Source: Ulvibacter algarum
GTDB taxonomy: Bacteria; Bacteroidota; Bacteroidia; Flavobacteriales; Flavobacteriaceae
Length of the DNA stretch: 64,000 bases
Direction of reading: 5' to 3'
Assembly (NCBI GenBank): GCA_947488905.1
Contig: CANLBJ010000001.1
Span: forward strand, 682,001-746,000
Shown: one piece after another, positions 16,977 through 24,989 of the stretch
How the letters are laid out: each line of letters starts with the position of its first letter
Position numbering within the stretch: position 1 is the stretch's first letter
Notes under the pieces: model-generated
Seen by the model: the letters and a program-made list of their open reading frames with translations, nothing else
Database searches by the model: none
Told to the model about the DNA's origin: nothing
Program-made: the position numbers and the translations under genes

Positions 16977-17699
16977 TTAAGAACAAGACAAAGGAGAACC
17001 TTTATTGAAGTATATTTTTTGCTGAAATGTGCTGTATTGAAAAGCAGTAGTCTCGAGTATTAATATTTCCGAAGAAAAAATAGCGCGAAGTACTTTTAAT
17101 ATGGCTTCAGAAATTTTATGAAAACCATCAAAGAGGCTTTTAGCATCTGTAATAGTATCAATGTCTTTAAGGCGCTTGAGGAGCACCACTTCTGTTTTAT
17201 TTTTAGTAAGTAGTTGAGAAATACTTTTTGTTAGCTTAGTCGTTTGCCAAGGTAGTTTTAAGAATAACTCTGCGTTAAATTGTGACTTGTTAATCCCTAA
17301 TAAATAATACCCTCCATCACGTGAAGGCCCTAGAACAATCTCATTTTTTTCAAGCGTTTTTGCCGCTTTTAAAATTTGTTTCGTTTTTAAATTCGGGGTA
17401 TCATTACCAATGGTAATCACATTATCAAACCCTTTTGCGTACACCTGCTCAATGGCATTTGTGTAGCGCTCACCAAAAGAGTTCCCTCTTTGTTGTGCTT
17501 CGGAAAAATGAAAATAGGGGAGACCCGTATTTTCAACTTTAGCTATGGTCTGTTTGTTGAGTTGGTTAAAAAGTACAGCCGATTTAAAGAAGGGTTTTGA
17601 GATTCCCTCTTGTTTGCCAGATTGGGCAAAGATTAATATGGCTGTTTTTTGATTAATGGTTTTAAGTTTTATGATTAATCTACTACCGTCCCTTGACAA
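16977..17699 (-). CDS. Divergent DUF2064 (TIGR04282-like) protein
   Basis: This 240-residue relative of the transferase at 8562-9248 keeps ITIGNDTPNL and VLGPSRDGGYYLLGINKSQFN but lacks the N-terminal GKxKTRL nucleotide-binding signature (it reads FAQSGKQEGISKPFF). The likely start is TTG at 17699, overlapping arsS by 25 bp; no ATG exists before the first domain strand. A ~45-residue C-terminal tail beyond the usual end contains a TTTCCGAAG motif (17066). It is translationally coupled to ArsS, so a role in the same pathway is likely, but catalytic competence is doubtful. Confidence 0.7.
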   Translation of the reverse strand: MSRDGSRLIIKLKTINQKTAILIFAQSGKQEGISKPFFKSAVLFNQLNKQTIAKVENTGLPYFHFSEAQQRGNSFGERYTNAIEQVYAKGFDNVITIGNDTPNLKTKQILKAAKTLEKNEIVLGPSRDGGYYLLGINKSQFNAELFLKLPWQTTKLTKSISQLLTKNKTEVVLLKRLKDIDTITDAKSLFDGFHKISEAILKVLRAIFSSEILILETTAFQYSTFQQKIYFNKGSPLSCS

Positions 17700-18751
17700 C
17701 TACTACCTGCACCTGCGGTACAACCGTAACAGTGTTGTGAGATCATTATGTTTCTATCGTTTAATAGGTCTTCGTTGTAGTCGTTAATGTGTTTAACTTT
17801 ACTTGCAACAGGTAGTTTTAACATTTGGTTAAAATCACAATCGTACAGAAAGCCGTCCCAAGAAATTGAGATTGAGTTTGTACACATTACATTGCTAACT
17901 GCAGCAGGATTGTATGCTTCTACAAGCTGGTACATATAGTCTTCATAATTTTCACTTGCGATGAGGTAATCAAGAAAACGTGCAATAGGTAAGTTTGTAA
18001 TTGCAAATAAGTTGTGAAAACGGATATCAAAATCTTCTAATAAAGCTGCCTTCATTTCTTTTTCCATGCTTGCTTGGTCTCCCGGAAGGTATGCGCCATT
18101 AGGGTTGTAAACCAAATCTAAACGCAAACCACTATCTGGCATTCCGTACCCTCTTTCATTTAACTCTTGTAGTGCTTTTATGCTTAAGTCAAATACACCT
18201 TCACCACGTTGCTTGTCAGTCTTACCTCTAGTCCAGTGAGGCATAGAGCTTACTACGTGTATATTGTGTTTTTTAAAGAAGTCTGGTAAATCGTAGTATT
18301 TTTTATTGGCTCTAATAATTGTAAGATTACTTCGCACTATAAAATCTTTGATACCGGCTTTGCTTGCTTCTTCTACAAACCTTCTAAAGTGAGGGTTCAT
18401 CTCTGGAGCACCACCTGTAAGGTCTAGCGTATGAGCTCCTGTGTTTTTTATCACCTCAAGACATTGCTCCATAGTTTCCCATGTCATAATCTCTTGACGG
18501 TCTGGACCTGCATCTACGTGACAGTGCTCACAAACTTGATTACACATATAGCCTACATTAATTTGTAGAATTTCTAGCTTTTTAGGGCGTAGCGGTAATT
18601 GGTTTGTCTCTTTTATTTTTTGAGCAAAGGTTGGCAATTCTCCATTTGCAAAAATCCCATTGCTTAATATCTCTACTTGACGTTTTGCATTAGCAAGTTC
18701 TGCGTCTCGTTTTTGTAGTGATTGTTGTTTCTTTTTCTTTTCTTTAATCAT
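17675..18751 (-). CDS. arsS: Arsenosugar biosynthesis radical SAM protein ArsS
   Basis: A 358-residue radical SAM enzyme with the [4Fe-4S] motif C70-x3-C74-x2-C77 (CNQVCEHCHVDAGP), a glycine-rich DLTGGAPEMNP and the C-terminal CYGCTAGAGSSCQG that marks the TIGR04167 group. In that group the last Cys is selenocysteine in some bacteria; here the codon is TGT. ArsS is known from cyanobacteria to join a SAM-derived 5'-deoxyadenosyl group to dimethylated arsenic. The Lys-rich N-terminal helix (residues 1-30) is an addition of unknown use. It is the second gene of the minus-strand run, downstream of the peroxidase-like gene. Confidence 0.92.
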   Translation of the reverse strand: MIKEKKKKQQSLQKRDAELANAKRQVEILSNGIFANGELPTFAQKIKETNQLPLRPKKLEILQINVGYMCNQVCEHCHVDAGPDRQEIMTWETMEQCLEVIKNTGAHTLDLTGGAPEMNPHFRRFVEEASKAGIKDFIVRSNLTIIRANKKYYDLPDFFKKHNIHVVSSMPHWTRGKTDKQRGEGVFDLSIKALQELNERGYGMPDSGLRLDLVYNPNGAYLPGDQASMEKEMKAALLEDFDIRFHNLFAITNLPIARFLDYLIASENYEDYMYQLVEAYNPAAVSNVMCTNSISISWDGFLYDCDFNQMLKLPVASKVKHINDYNEDLLNDRNIMISQHCYGCTAGAGSSCQGTVVD

Positions 18752-18899
18752 AGTTCCTTTTCTAGTAAAAGTATTCGTATTCTAATATTTCAGAAGAAAT
18801 TAATGTTGTCTTTGTCGCTCTTTTTTTGAAAAAGATTTGTCGCATAAATTGACTTAGGTATTAGCGACATCTAAGATTTTTTAAAAACTAAGAGCCTGC

Positions 18900-19238
18900 T
18901 TACATTTCTAGTTTATTCACTTTATTCATCATCATTGTTCCATGCACAAGCGTAGCTCCACTTTTTATTGCAGCTCCTACGTGGATGGCTTCCATCATTT
19001 GTTCTTTAGTGACACCTCTTTGCAGAGTGTCTTTTGTGTATGCATCTATGCAATAAGGACATTGCTCTGTGTGAGCAACAGCGAGTGCTATTAATGCTTT
19101 TTCGCGTGCTGTCAACGCTCCTTCTTCAAAGACTTTACCGTAGTAATCAAAAAATTTGTTGCCTAGTTCTTCGCTCCATTCAGTGATTTTTCCAAATTTG
19201 CGTAAATCTGCAGGGTCGTAATAATTGTTAGATGCCAT
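18900..19238 (-). CDS. Arsenosugar-associated AhpD/peroxidase-like protein
   Basis: A 112-residue carboxymuconolactone-decarboxylase-family protein with the AhpD-type redox motif C60-P-Y-C63 (EQCPYCIDAYTKD) and the helix MEAIHVGAAIKSGATLVHG. It matches the small TIGR04169-type protein found beside ArsS. The start at 19238 (MASNNYYDP) is preferred over 19259, which lies in an inverted repeat. It likely handles a thiol or peroxide step, but its substrate is unknown. It is probably the first gene of the arsenosugar run; 148 bp separate it from arsS. Confidence 0.85.
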   Translation of the reverse strand: MASNNYYDPADLRKFGKITEWSEELGNKFFDYYGKVFEEGALTAREKALIALAVAHTEQCPYCIDAYTKDTLQRGVTKEQMMEAIHVGAAIKSGATLVHGTMMMNKVNKLEM

Positions 19239-19251
19239 AATGTTTTTATAT

Positions 19252-19290
19252 ACGAGCAAAACTCGTTTAAGGTTTGAACTAATTGCTCGT
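19252..19290. promoter_or_regulatory. Inverted repeat upstream of the arsenosugar run
   Basis: ACGAGCAA at 19252-19259 is repeated in inverted form as TTGCTCGT at 19283-19290, and ACGAG-N5-CTCGT forms a second, tighter repeat at 19252-19266. Next to the right arm, the minus strand reads TATATTTA, one base from the TAnnTTTG -7 element. This would place the repeat between promoter and start, as an operator or leader hairpin. No regulator gene is adjacent. Confidence 0.4.
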
Positions 19291-19343
19291 AAATATACAC
19301 ATTAGACTAATAAACTTTACTTAGCTTACAATAGAGGTAGTGA

Positions 19344-20105
19344 TTAATCAAAACTATAAGAGATTCCTGTAGAAAAATCGTACTGCGAACTTGGAATGCC
19401 AACTGCAGGAAATGTATCGTAAGTAAATGTATATGAGATTTTTATAGAAACGTTGTTGAACATGCCTACAAGTAAAGAACTTTGGTTTGAGACTCTATAA
19501 TCACTAAAATTTTTTAAAATAGGCTGGTAATAGGTTGTGCTAATAAAAGCAATGTTGTCTTTTGGGTATAAACTAAAAGAAAGGTAACTACTATTTCTTA
19601 TATGTTTTTGCACAGGAGTGATATCGTCTGTAAGCTTTTCGTTTTCATACATAGCAAGGCTTCCTATATAAAATTTGTATTTGTCTGAGTTGGTTAGCTT
19701 ATATCTAACACCTGTTCCTACAAGTGTGCGATGTGCTATTAAGTTAATTTTGTTTTGTTGAAGTTGAGTAAATACTTCCCAGATTACTCTTTTAGAAATT
19801 TTATAATTATATCTAGCGTGTAATATGCTGCTATTCTCCAGATCTGCTCCTTCTATTTTCTGAAATGCTAAGTCATTTTTTAATAATACTAAGTGTTTGT
19901 TCATTTTGTATTGAACGTGAATGTCACTTGAGAATGTTAAAAAGTCACGAGTATTTCTTTTTAGCGCAAATTTTACAGCGGCATTTCCAGAAAACCCTGA
20001 AGTGTCTGTCACTTTTCTAAGTGATTCTGCGTTAAGTATTTGAGCGTTCATGGTGCGCCAGTAACCAGAAGCTAATAAAATTATAAACGTAAAAAGTAGT
20101 CTCAT
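19344..20105 (-). CDS. DUF481 outer-membrane protein
   Basis: This 253-residue barrel of the DUF481 (YdiY-like) family has a signal peptide cleaved near NAQ, repeated amphipathic strands (FSSDIHVQYKMNKHLVLLKN, VIWEVFTQLQQNKINLIAHR, GTGVRYKLTNSDKYKFYIGS) and C-terminal ISYSFD. Start 20105 is supported by a TAGCTTTG -7 element on the minus strand at 20130-20137, which lies downstream of the alternative start at 20132. Its function is unknown. It is separated from the arsenosugar run by 105 bp and its own promoter. Confidence 0.75.
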   Translation of the reverse strand: MRLLFTFIILLASGYWRTMNAQILNAESLRKVTDTSGFSGNAAVKFALKRNTRDFLTFSSDIHVQYKMNKHLVLLKNDLAFQKIEGADLENSSILHARYNYKISKRVIWEVFTQLQQNKINLIAHRTLVGTGVRYKLTNSDKYKFYIGSLAMYENEKLTDDITPVQKHIRNSSYLSFSLYPKDNIAFISTTYYQPILKNFSDYRVSNQSSLLVGMFNNVSIKISYTFTYDTFPAVGIPSSQYDFSTGISYSFD

Positions 20106-20129
20106 GTTTTTGTCTAATCTAACAAAAAT

Positions 20130-20137
20130 CAAAGCTA
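20130..20137 (-). promoter_or_regulatory. -7 promoter element for the DUF481 gene
   Basis: Minus strand TAGCTTTG matches the Bacteroidota -7 consensus TAnnTTTG and lies 25 bp upstream of the ATG at 20105. No clear TTG -33 element is seen. Confidence 0.5.
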
Positions 20138-20272
20138 TAAAATTTACTGATATTAAAATAGTTAAAAAAAATATGTTAATATTTTGTTTAAATGGATATT
20201 TTTTCGTTTTATGGGTATATATTTGAAAAAGTTAGCTTTAGGCTAATTCTATTAACAAGAAACATTACAAGA

Positions 20273-20497
20273 ATGGATATAATTAAAGAAGCACTAGAGT
20301 TTGAGGTGCAAAAAACAAGTTTTAAGACTACGAGTGAGCGTATTCACGCATCAAGAAAGGCTAAAGAAATGATTCTTGGAGTCAATGAAGTATATAAAGA
20401 AACAAAAGATCCAGAATTAATGGATTTAATGAAACGTCTTACTGCAGTAAAACAGAAGATAGAGAAGCGTCTTAAGGGACGTTCATTAACGGCTTAA
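20273..20497 (+). CDS. Small charged helical protein of unknown function
   Basis: This 74-residue protein is rich in Lys and Glu and predicted wholly helical (MDIIKEALEFEVQKTS, then KAKEMILGVNEVYKE, then LMDLMKRLTAVKQKIEKRL). The ATG at 20273 is chosen over one at 20192, whose extra 27 residues are AT-rich hydrophobic sequence. It is followed 18 bp later by a strong terminator, so it is probably monocistronic. I do not recognise the family. The basic C-terminus (EKRLKGRS) would suit nucleic-acid or ribosome binding, but that is speculation. Confidence 0.65.
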   Translation: MDIIKEALEFEVQKTSFKTTSERIHASRKAKEMILGVNEVYKETKDPELMDLMKRLTAVKQKIEKRLKGRSLTA

Positions 20498-20514
20498 TAA
20501 ATATTGATTTATAT

Positions 20515-20544
20515 AAACCCATTCTTAAGAGGATGGGTTTTTTT
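20515..20544 (+). terminator. Rho-independent terminator
   Basis: AAACCCAT at 20515-20522 pairs with ATGGGTTT at 20533-20540, with a 10-nt loop and a run of seven T. It ends the small helical-protein gene. Confidence 0.85.
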
Positions 20545-20675
20545 ATGCTTTATTTTTAAGTGAGCTCATTTCTGAAGTAGAAATGAGAGCTTATGTAACG
20601 TGTTGTATTCTAATCAATTTCTCATTTAATTTCAATAATTAAGAATTGTGTTTTATATTCACAAAAACTAAAATC

Positions 20676-21752
20676 ATGAAAAAACTTCTACTTCTTTTTG
20701 CAGTCTTTTTTGCTGCAAGTACAATGGCTCAATCTTACACAAATGCAGAAAGCGTTGAGTGGGACAGTGCAAATAATCGCTGGTTAGTAGCAAATGGTTC
20801 TAATATCATTATTGATGATGGTAATGGTAATTTAAGTTTTTTTGGGACTGCTTCTGCCTCACATGGTATGGAGGTTGTAGGCGATATTTTATTTGCAATA
20901 GATAGTAACGTGATTAAAGGGTATTTGTTAAGCGATGCTAGTGAGGTGATGAGTCTTTCTATACCTGGAGTAGGTTTTTTAAACGGGATGGGGAGTGATT
21001 CTGCAAATGGAATTCTTTACATAAGTGATTTTGGGAATAACAAGATATTTAGTGTGGACGTTTCAGACGTAAATAATCCATCTTATGAGGAGATAGTAAG
21101 TAATACTGGTGAAACGCCTAATGGGGTTCTTTTTGATGAGGGTGCAGATAATAGGTTATTGTTTGTAACCTGGGGAAACAATGCTAAGATTAAGGCGGTA
21201 GATTTAACAGATTTTAGTGTTAGTGATGTGGTGAGTAATACCGGTGTTGCTAATATAGATGGGATTGTAAGGCAAACCTCTTTTGGAGATTATTATATAT
21301 CATCATGGAGTCCAGCGCGTATTGTAAGGTATGATACCGAATTTAATTTTATTGAAAACTTTATAACTAGCGGTATAAGTGCACCAGCAGATTTAGGGAT
21401 AAATAACGACTTTTTTCAAATAGCAATACCTGTTGGTAATAATGTAATTTTTGAGCTTGTACCTTGGGAAGTTGGAGTGCAAGAATTTGACTTTAATGAA
21501 ATAGGTTTTAAGGTTTCAGAAAACCCAATACAGGTAAATAGTTATATAGAATTTACCCTTGAAGATACAGCTAAAATGAGCATCGATTTATTTAATATAG
21601 AAGGGAAGAAAGTCTCTTCGTTTTTAAAAACCTCAAATTTAACGGGGTTCAATAAAATAGGCCTGCCATCAGAAAATCTTTCATCTGGCACCTATTTTTT
21701 ACATGTGACTATGAATAACAAAAAGCAAATAATGAAATTGCTTGTTAAATAA
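20676..21752 (+). CDS. Secreted SMP-30/NHL-like beta-propeller with T9SS sorting domain
   Basis: This 358-residue exported protein has a signal peptide from the ATG at 20676 (MKKLLLLFAVFFAASTMAQ). About 250 residues of repeated propeller blades follow (GMGSDSANGILYISDFGNNKI, TPNGVLFDEGADNRLLFVTWG, PADLGINNDFFQIAIPVGNN; cf. SMP-30/gluconolactonase and NHL folds). It ends in a T9SS type A C-terminal domain (FKVSENPIQVNSYIEFTLED ... GTYFLHVTMNNKKQIMKLLVK). It should be exported through the PorU/PorV system encoded 3 kb away. Catalytic residues were not identified. It is convergent with murF with no spacer. Confidence 0.75.
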   Translation: MKKLLLLFAVFFAASTMAQSYTNAESVEWDSANNRWLVANGSNIIIDDGNGNLSFFGTASASHGMEVVGDILFAIDSNVIKGYLLSDASEVMSLSIPGVGFLNGMGSDSANGILYISDFGNNKIFSVDVSDVNNPSYEEIVSNTGETPNGVLFDEGADNRLLFVTWGNNAKIKAVDLTDFSVSDVVSNTGVANIDGIVRQTSFGDYYISSWSPARIVRYDTEFNFIENFITSGISAPADLGINNDFFQIAIPVGNNVIFELVPWEVGVQEFDFNEIGFKVSENPIQVNSYIEFTLEDTAKMSIDLFNIEGKKVSSFLKTSNLTGFNKIGLPSENLSSGTYFLHVTMNNKKQIMKLLVK

Positions 21753-23036
21753 TTACAGTAAGTTTAAACTTCTCTCGAGAGCCATACCGCGCGAGCCTTT
21801 TATTAAAATGGTAGCGTTGTGTGGCTTTTGGTGTTTTAGGTTTGATTCTAAATCGTCAAAAGTAGGACAGAGTTTAATGTGATTGTTTTCAGCTTTAACT
21901 TTACTGAAATTTTCTCCCACCAAGTAAGCAATACCGCCAATTTTTTGTGAAGCAATCATATTTGCTATTGCTTGATGTTCTTCTGCCGCCGTTGCACCAA
22001 GCTCAAACATATCACCTAGAATCAATATTTTGTTTTCTCCTGCTGTTTGTTTAAAATTTTCTAATGCTGCGGTCATACTTGAGGGGTTTGCGTTATAAGC
22101 ATCAAGAATTATGGTGTGTCCGTTTTGTATAATTATTTGAGATCTATTATTTGTAGGCACATACTCTTCAATGGCTTCTTTTATTTTTGTTGCCGAAACT
22201 TTAAAGTATTGACCAATAGTTATGGCTGCAGCTATGTTGTGGTAGTTGTAGAGACCTATTAAGTTGCTATTAATACTTTGACCTTGATAAGAGATTATAA
22301 GCTCTTTAGTGGCTTCTAGTAGTTTTATCTCACAATCATTGCCTTCACTCCCAAAAGTGTATCTTTTATCTTTTTTAGTGAGCTCTAATTGTTTTGTGTC
22401 ATTTGCATTTACAAACAGCAATCCATCACCTTTGACTATATGTTTATAAAGTTCTGTTTTTCCTTTTATGACACCTTCTAGACTGCCAAAACCCTCTAGA
22501 TGTGCTTTACCAAAATTTGTGATATAGCCATAATTAGGCATTGCAATTGTGCAAAGTGCTTCAATCTCTTTAAGATGGTTTGCGCCCATTTCTACAATAC
22601 CAATTTCTGTTTCTTTGGTCATAGATAACAATGTGAGAGGTACACCTATATGGTTGTTTAGGTTTCCAATAGTGGCTGTCGTTTTATATTTTTTAGAGAG
22701 TACAGCGTTTATTAATTCTTTTGTAGTTGTTTTACCATTGCTGCCCGTTAACGCCAGTATAGGAATGTTGAGATATTGCCTATGGTAGCTAGCTAATTTT
22801 TGAAGGAGTTTTAAACTGTTGCCAGTAAGAATAGTTTTTCCTGTATTTTCATGAAAGCCTATTTGGTCAATGACTACTTTATAAGCTCCTAGTTCTAATG
22901 CTTGCTTGGCAAATTTATTTCCGTTAAAGTTTTCGCCACTGAGCGCAAAAAACAAACACCCTTTTATGATTTTACGTGTATCAGTACAAATACCGGTACT
23001 GGCTAAAAAGTCTTTATGCAGTTGTTCTATGTTCAT
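21753..23036 (-). CDS. murF: UDP-MurNAc-tripeptide:D-Ala-D-Ala ligase MurF
   Basis: A 427-residue Mur ligase that adds D-Ala-D-Ala to the UDP-MurNAc tripeptide in the cytoplasm. The N-terminal UDP-binding domain has TDTRKIIKGCLFFALSGENF; the ATP P-loop is TGSNGKTTTKE (residues 97-107); then come GNLNNHIGVPLTLL, the carbamoylated-Lys/His region MGANHLKEIE and TNFGKAHLEGFGS, and the C-terminal domain with LDAYNANPSSM and LILGDMFELG. The length is usual for Bacteroidota. It lies downstream of gldJ on the same strand but behind a terminator. Confidence 0.95.
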   Translation of the reverse strand: MNIEQLHKDFLASTGICTDTRKIIKGCLFFALSGENFNGNKFAKQALELGAYKVVIDQIGFHENTGKTILTGNSLKLLQKLASYHRQYLNIPILALTGSNGKTTTKELINAVLSKKYKTTATIGNLNNHIGVPLTLLSMTKETEIGIVEMGANHLKEIEALCTIAMPNYGYITNFGKAHLEGFGSLEGVIKGKTELYKHIVKGDGLLFVNANDTKQLELTKKDKRYTFGSEGNDCEIKLLEATKELIISYQGQSINSNLIGLYNYHNIAAAITIGQYFKVSATKIKEAIEEYVPTNNRSQIIIQNGHTIILDAYNANPSSMTAALENFKQTAGENKILILGDMFELGATAAEEHQAIANMIASQKIGGIAYLVGENFSKVKAENNHIKLCPTFDDLESNLKHQKPHNATILIKGSRGMALERSLNLL

Positions 23037-23051
23037 AAAATAAAAGTACTA

Positions 23052-23084
23052 AAAAACCCTTCACTATTAATGAAGGGTTTTTAA
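23052..23084 (-). terminator. Terminator between gldJ and murF
   Basis: AAAAACCCTTCA (23052-23063) pairs perfectly with TGAAGGGTTTTT (23071-23082), with an AT loop. It lies downstream of gldJ on the minus strand, so murF is probably transcribed from its own start or by read-through. Confidence 0.85.
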
Positions 23085-23103
23085 AATATGTGTTCCTAAA
23101 ATA

Positions 23104-24777
23104 TTAGTTTCTTGGAGACTTGTTTGTTTTACTCTTAGAACCTACACGTGACATTGCACATCTAAACCCTATGTAATCTGTAGCCATATCTTGTGGGAAA
23201 TATCTACGTTGAGCTGGGTCTAACCAGTAGTCTCTATCTCTCCAAGAACCACCTTTATAAACTCTTACTTCATTATTAATTAAAGTAGAACGCTTATTGT
23301 TTTTGTCATATTGACGATCCATTGTACCACTACTATCTGCATCAACTTTATGTTGAGGTGAGTTGTACATACGCTTGCTTTCGTCAAGTTCTTCTGTGTC
23401 TTCACCAAAAGACTGGAAGTAACGAGAAGAGCTTCTGTCACCATCTCTAAAGTCACGGTTGTCACTTTCAGAAAACTGAGTTCTTAAGTAAGTCTCATTT
23501 TCATCTACTGGTACTTGTAAGATTTCACCTGGAAGGTTACGTGCCACAATTTTACCGTTAGATAGTGTATCATAAACAATAGAGTCTGAAGTTACAATTT
23601 TCACTTTTCCATCTTCACCTATGGCGTTTTTAGAATATACATTACCACGGTAGTAGTTAAAGTCATTAAACTCATCATCTACAATAGGTCTGTAAACATC
23701 TGCTACCCATTCTGCAACGTTACCTGCCATATCATATAAACCAAAGTCGTTAGGTTGGTAGCTTTTAATCTCTGCAGTAATATCTGCACCATCATCACTC
23801 CATCCAGCAATACCACCATAATCACCATCACCTTGCTTAAAGTTTGCTAGTTGATCACCACGACTTTTTCTTTTACCAGAACGTGTGTACTGACCATCCC
23901 AAGGGTATTTTTTTCTACCTCTGTATACATTGTAGCTTCTTAAGTCTCCAAGACCAAGTGCTGCATATTCCCACTCTGCTTCTGTAGGTAGGCGATATGC
24001 TGGTAATAAAAGACCATCTTTACCTTGAATGTAAAGATTAGTACTGTCTTTACTTCTTTTAAGCATACTTTCAGATTTTTTACCACCTCTAGTGATAGAA
24101 TCTTGACCACCATATGCCATAGTTGGAGCATTAAGGTAAGTGTCTGTACTAAAAGTTTGTCCAGCTTTAGCTTCAAAACGTGAGCCTCTTGCTGTTACAC
24201 CTTCTTCTTCAAGAATAAGTTCGTTAACTCTGTCTGTTCTCCATTTTGAAAATTCTACAGCTTGTATCCAGCTAACTCCTACAACAGGATATTGTGCATA
24301 AGCTGGGTGACGTAAGTAGTTATTGGTCATAACTTCATTATAACCTAAACGGTTTCTCCAAACTAAAGTGTCAGGAAGAGCTCCGGTATAAATGTTTCTG
24401 TAATCGTCGTTTTCTGGTGGGAATACTTGCTTTAACCAATCTAAGTATTGCAGGTACATAAGGTTTGTTACCTCAGTCTCATCCATATAGAATGATTGTA
24501 CGTGCTGTTGGTTAGGTGAGTTGTTCCAGTCATGCATAGGGTCATCCTGTACTTTACCCATTGTAAAGGTACCACCTTCTACAAAGACAAGTCCTGGTCC
24601 AGTTTCTTGCTCCTTAGCATCTGGGTTATATTGAAACCCTCCATCTTTAGAGTTTAGTTTCCATCCTGTAGCTCTAGAACTATCTTTATAATCTCTAGAT
24701 TTGTTACAACTGGTAAAAAATGCAGCCACGGCAACTATTAAAAGCAGTCGTAGGGCTAGTGTTTTCGTTAAGTTCAT
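23104..24777 (-). CDS. gldJ: Gliding-motility / T9SS lipoprotein GldJ
   Basis: This is a 557-residue lipoprotein with lipobox FFTSC and an FGE-sulfatase (formylglycine-generating enzyme-like) fold: LVFVEGGTFTMGKVQDDP, MDETEVTNLMYLQYLDWL, PVVGVSWIQAVEFSKWRTDR, RLPTEAEWEYAALG, NDFGLYDMAGNVAEWVADVY and VYKGGSWRDRDYW ... FRCAMSRVG. GldJ supports gliding and type IX secretion in Flavobacteriia. The ATG at 24777 fits the signal and lies downstream of the promoter (24804-24833); the ATG at 24825 lies within it. It is divergent from porU, the usual arrangement in Flavobacteriaceae. Confidence 0.93.
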   Translation of the reverse strand: MNLTKTLALRLLLIVAVAAFFTSCNKSRDYKDSSRATGWKLNSKDGGFQYNPDAKEQETGPGLVFVEGGTFTMGKVQDDPMHDWNNSPNQQHVQSFYMDETEVTNLMYLQYLDWLKQVFPPENDDYRNIYTGALPDTLVWRNRLGYNEVMTNNYLRHPAYAQYPVVGVSWIQAVEFSKWRTDRVNELILEEEGVTARGSRFEAKAGQTFSTDTYLNAPTMAYGGQDSITRGGKKSESMLKRSKDSTNLYIQGKDGLLLPAYRLPTEAEWEYAALGLGDLRSYNVYRGRKKYPWDGQYTRSGKRKSRGDQLANFKQGDGDYGGIAGWSDDGADITAEIKSYQPNDFGLYDMAGNVAEWVADVYRPIVDDEFNDFNYYRGNVYSKNAIGEDGKVKIVTSDSIVYDTLSNGKIVARNLPGEILQVPVDENETYLRTQFSESDNRDFRDGDRSSSRYFQSFGEDTEELDESKRMYNSPQHKVDADSSGTMDRQYDKNNKRSTLINNEVRVYKGGSWRDRDYWLDPAQRRYFPQDMATDYIGFRCAMSRVGSKSKTNKSPRN

Positions 24778-24803
24778 AGTTTGTTTATGAAAAAATTGGG
24801 TTC

Positions 24804-24833
24804 GCAATATAGTGATTAACGCCATAAAAGCAA
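24804..24833 (-). promoter_or_regulatory. Promoter of gldJ
   Basis: The minus strand reads TTG (24831-24833), 19 nt, then TATATTGC (24804-24811), close to the Bacteroidota TTG-N19-TAnnTTTG promoter. It is 27 bp upstream of the GldJ start at 24777. Confidence 0.5.
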
Positions 24834-24989
24834 TATTATTTTAAAAATATATAATGTTAGTTTGTTTCGCCTTTTTCTACTAACATATTTCTGAAACGTT
24901 ACAATTTTGATTTTATTATTCGCAATATAACACAATTTAAAAACTTTAAGATGCATCATACTAAGTGTATCTTTACCACGTTACTATTT

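Noticed and set aside
17675-17740. Possible selenocysteine at the C-terminus of ArsS
   Set aside because: In some relatives the last Cys of CYGCTAGAGSSC is Sec encoded by TGA. Here the codon is TGT and the frame reads through normally.
24951-24989. Earlier ATG for porU
   Set aside because: It adds residues ahead of a normal signal peptide (MMKKYLIYLLLF). The start at 24990 fits an exported protein better.
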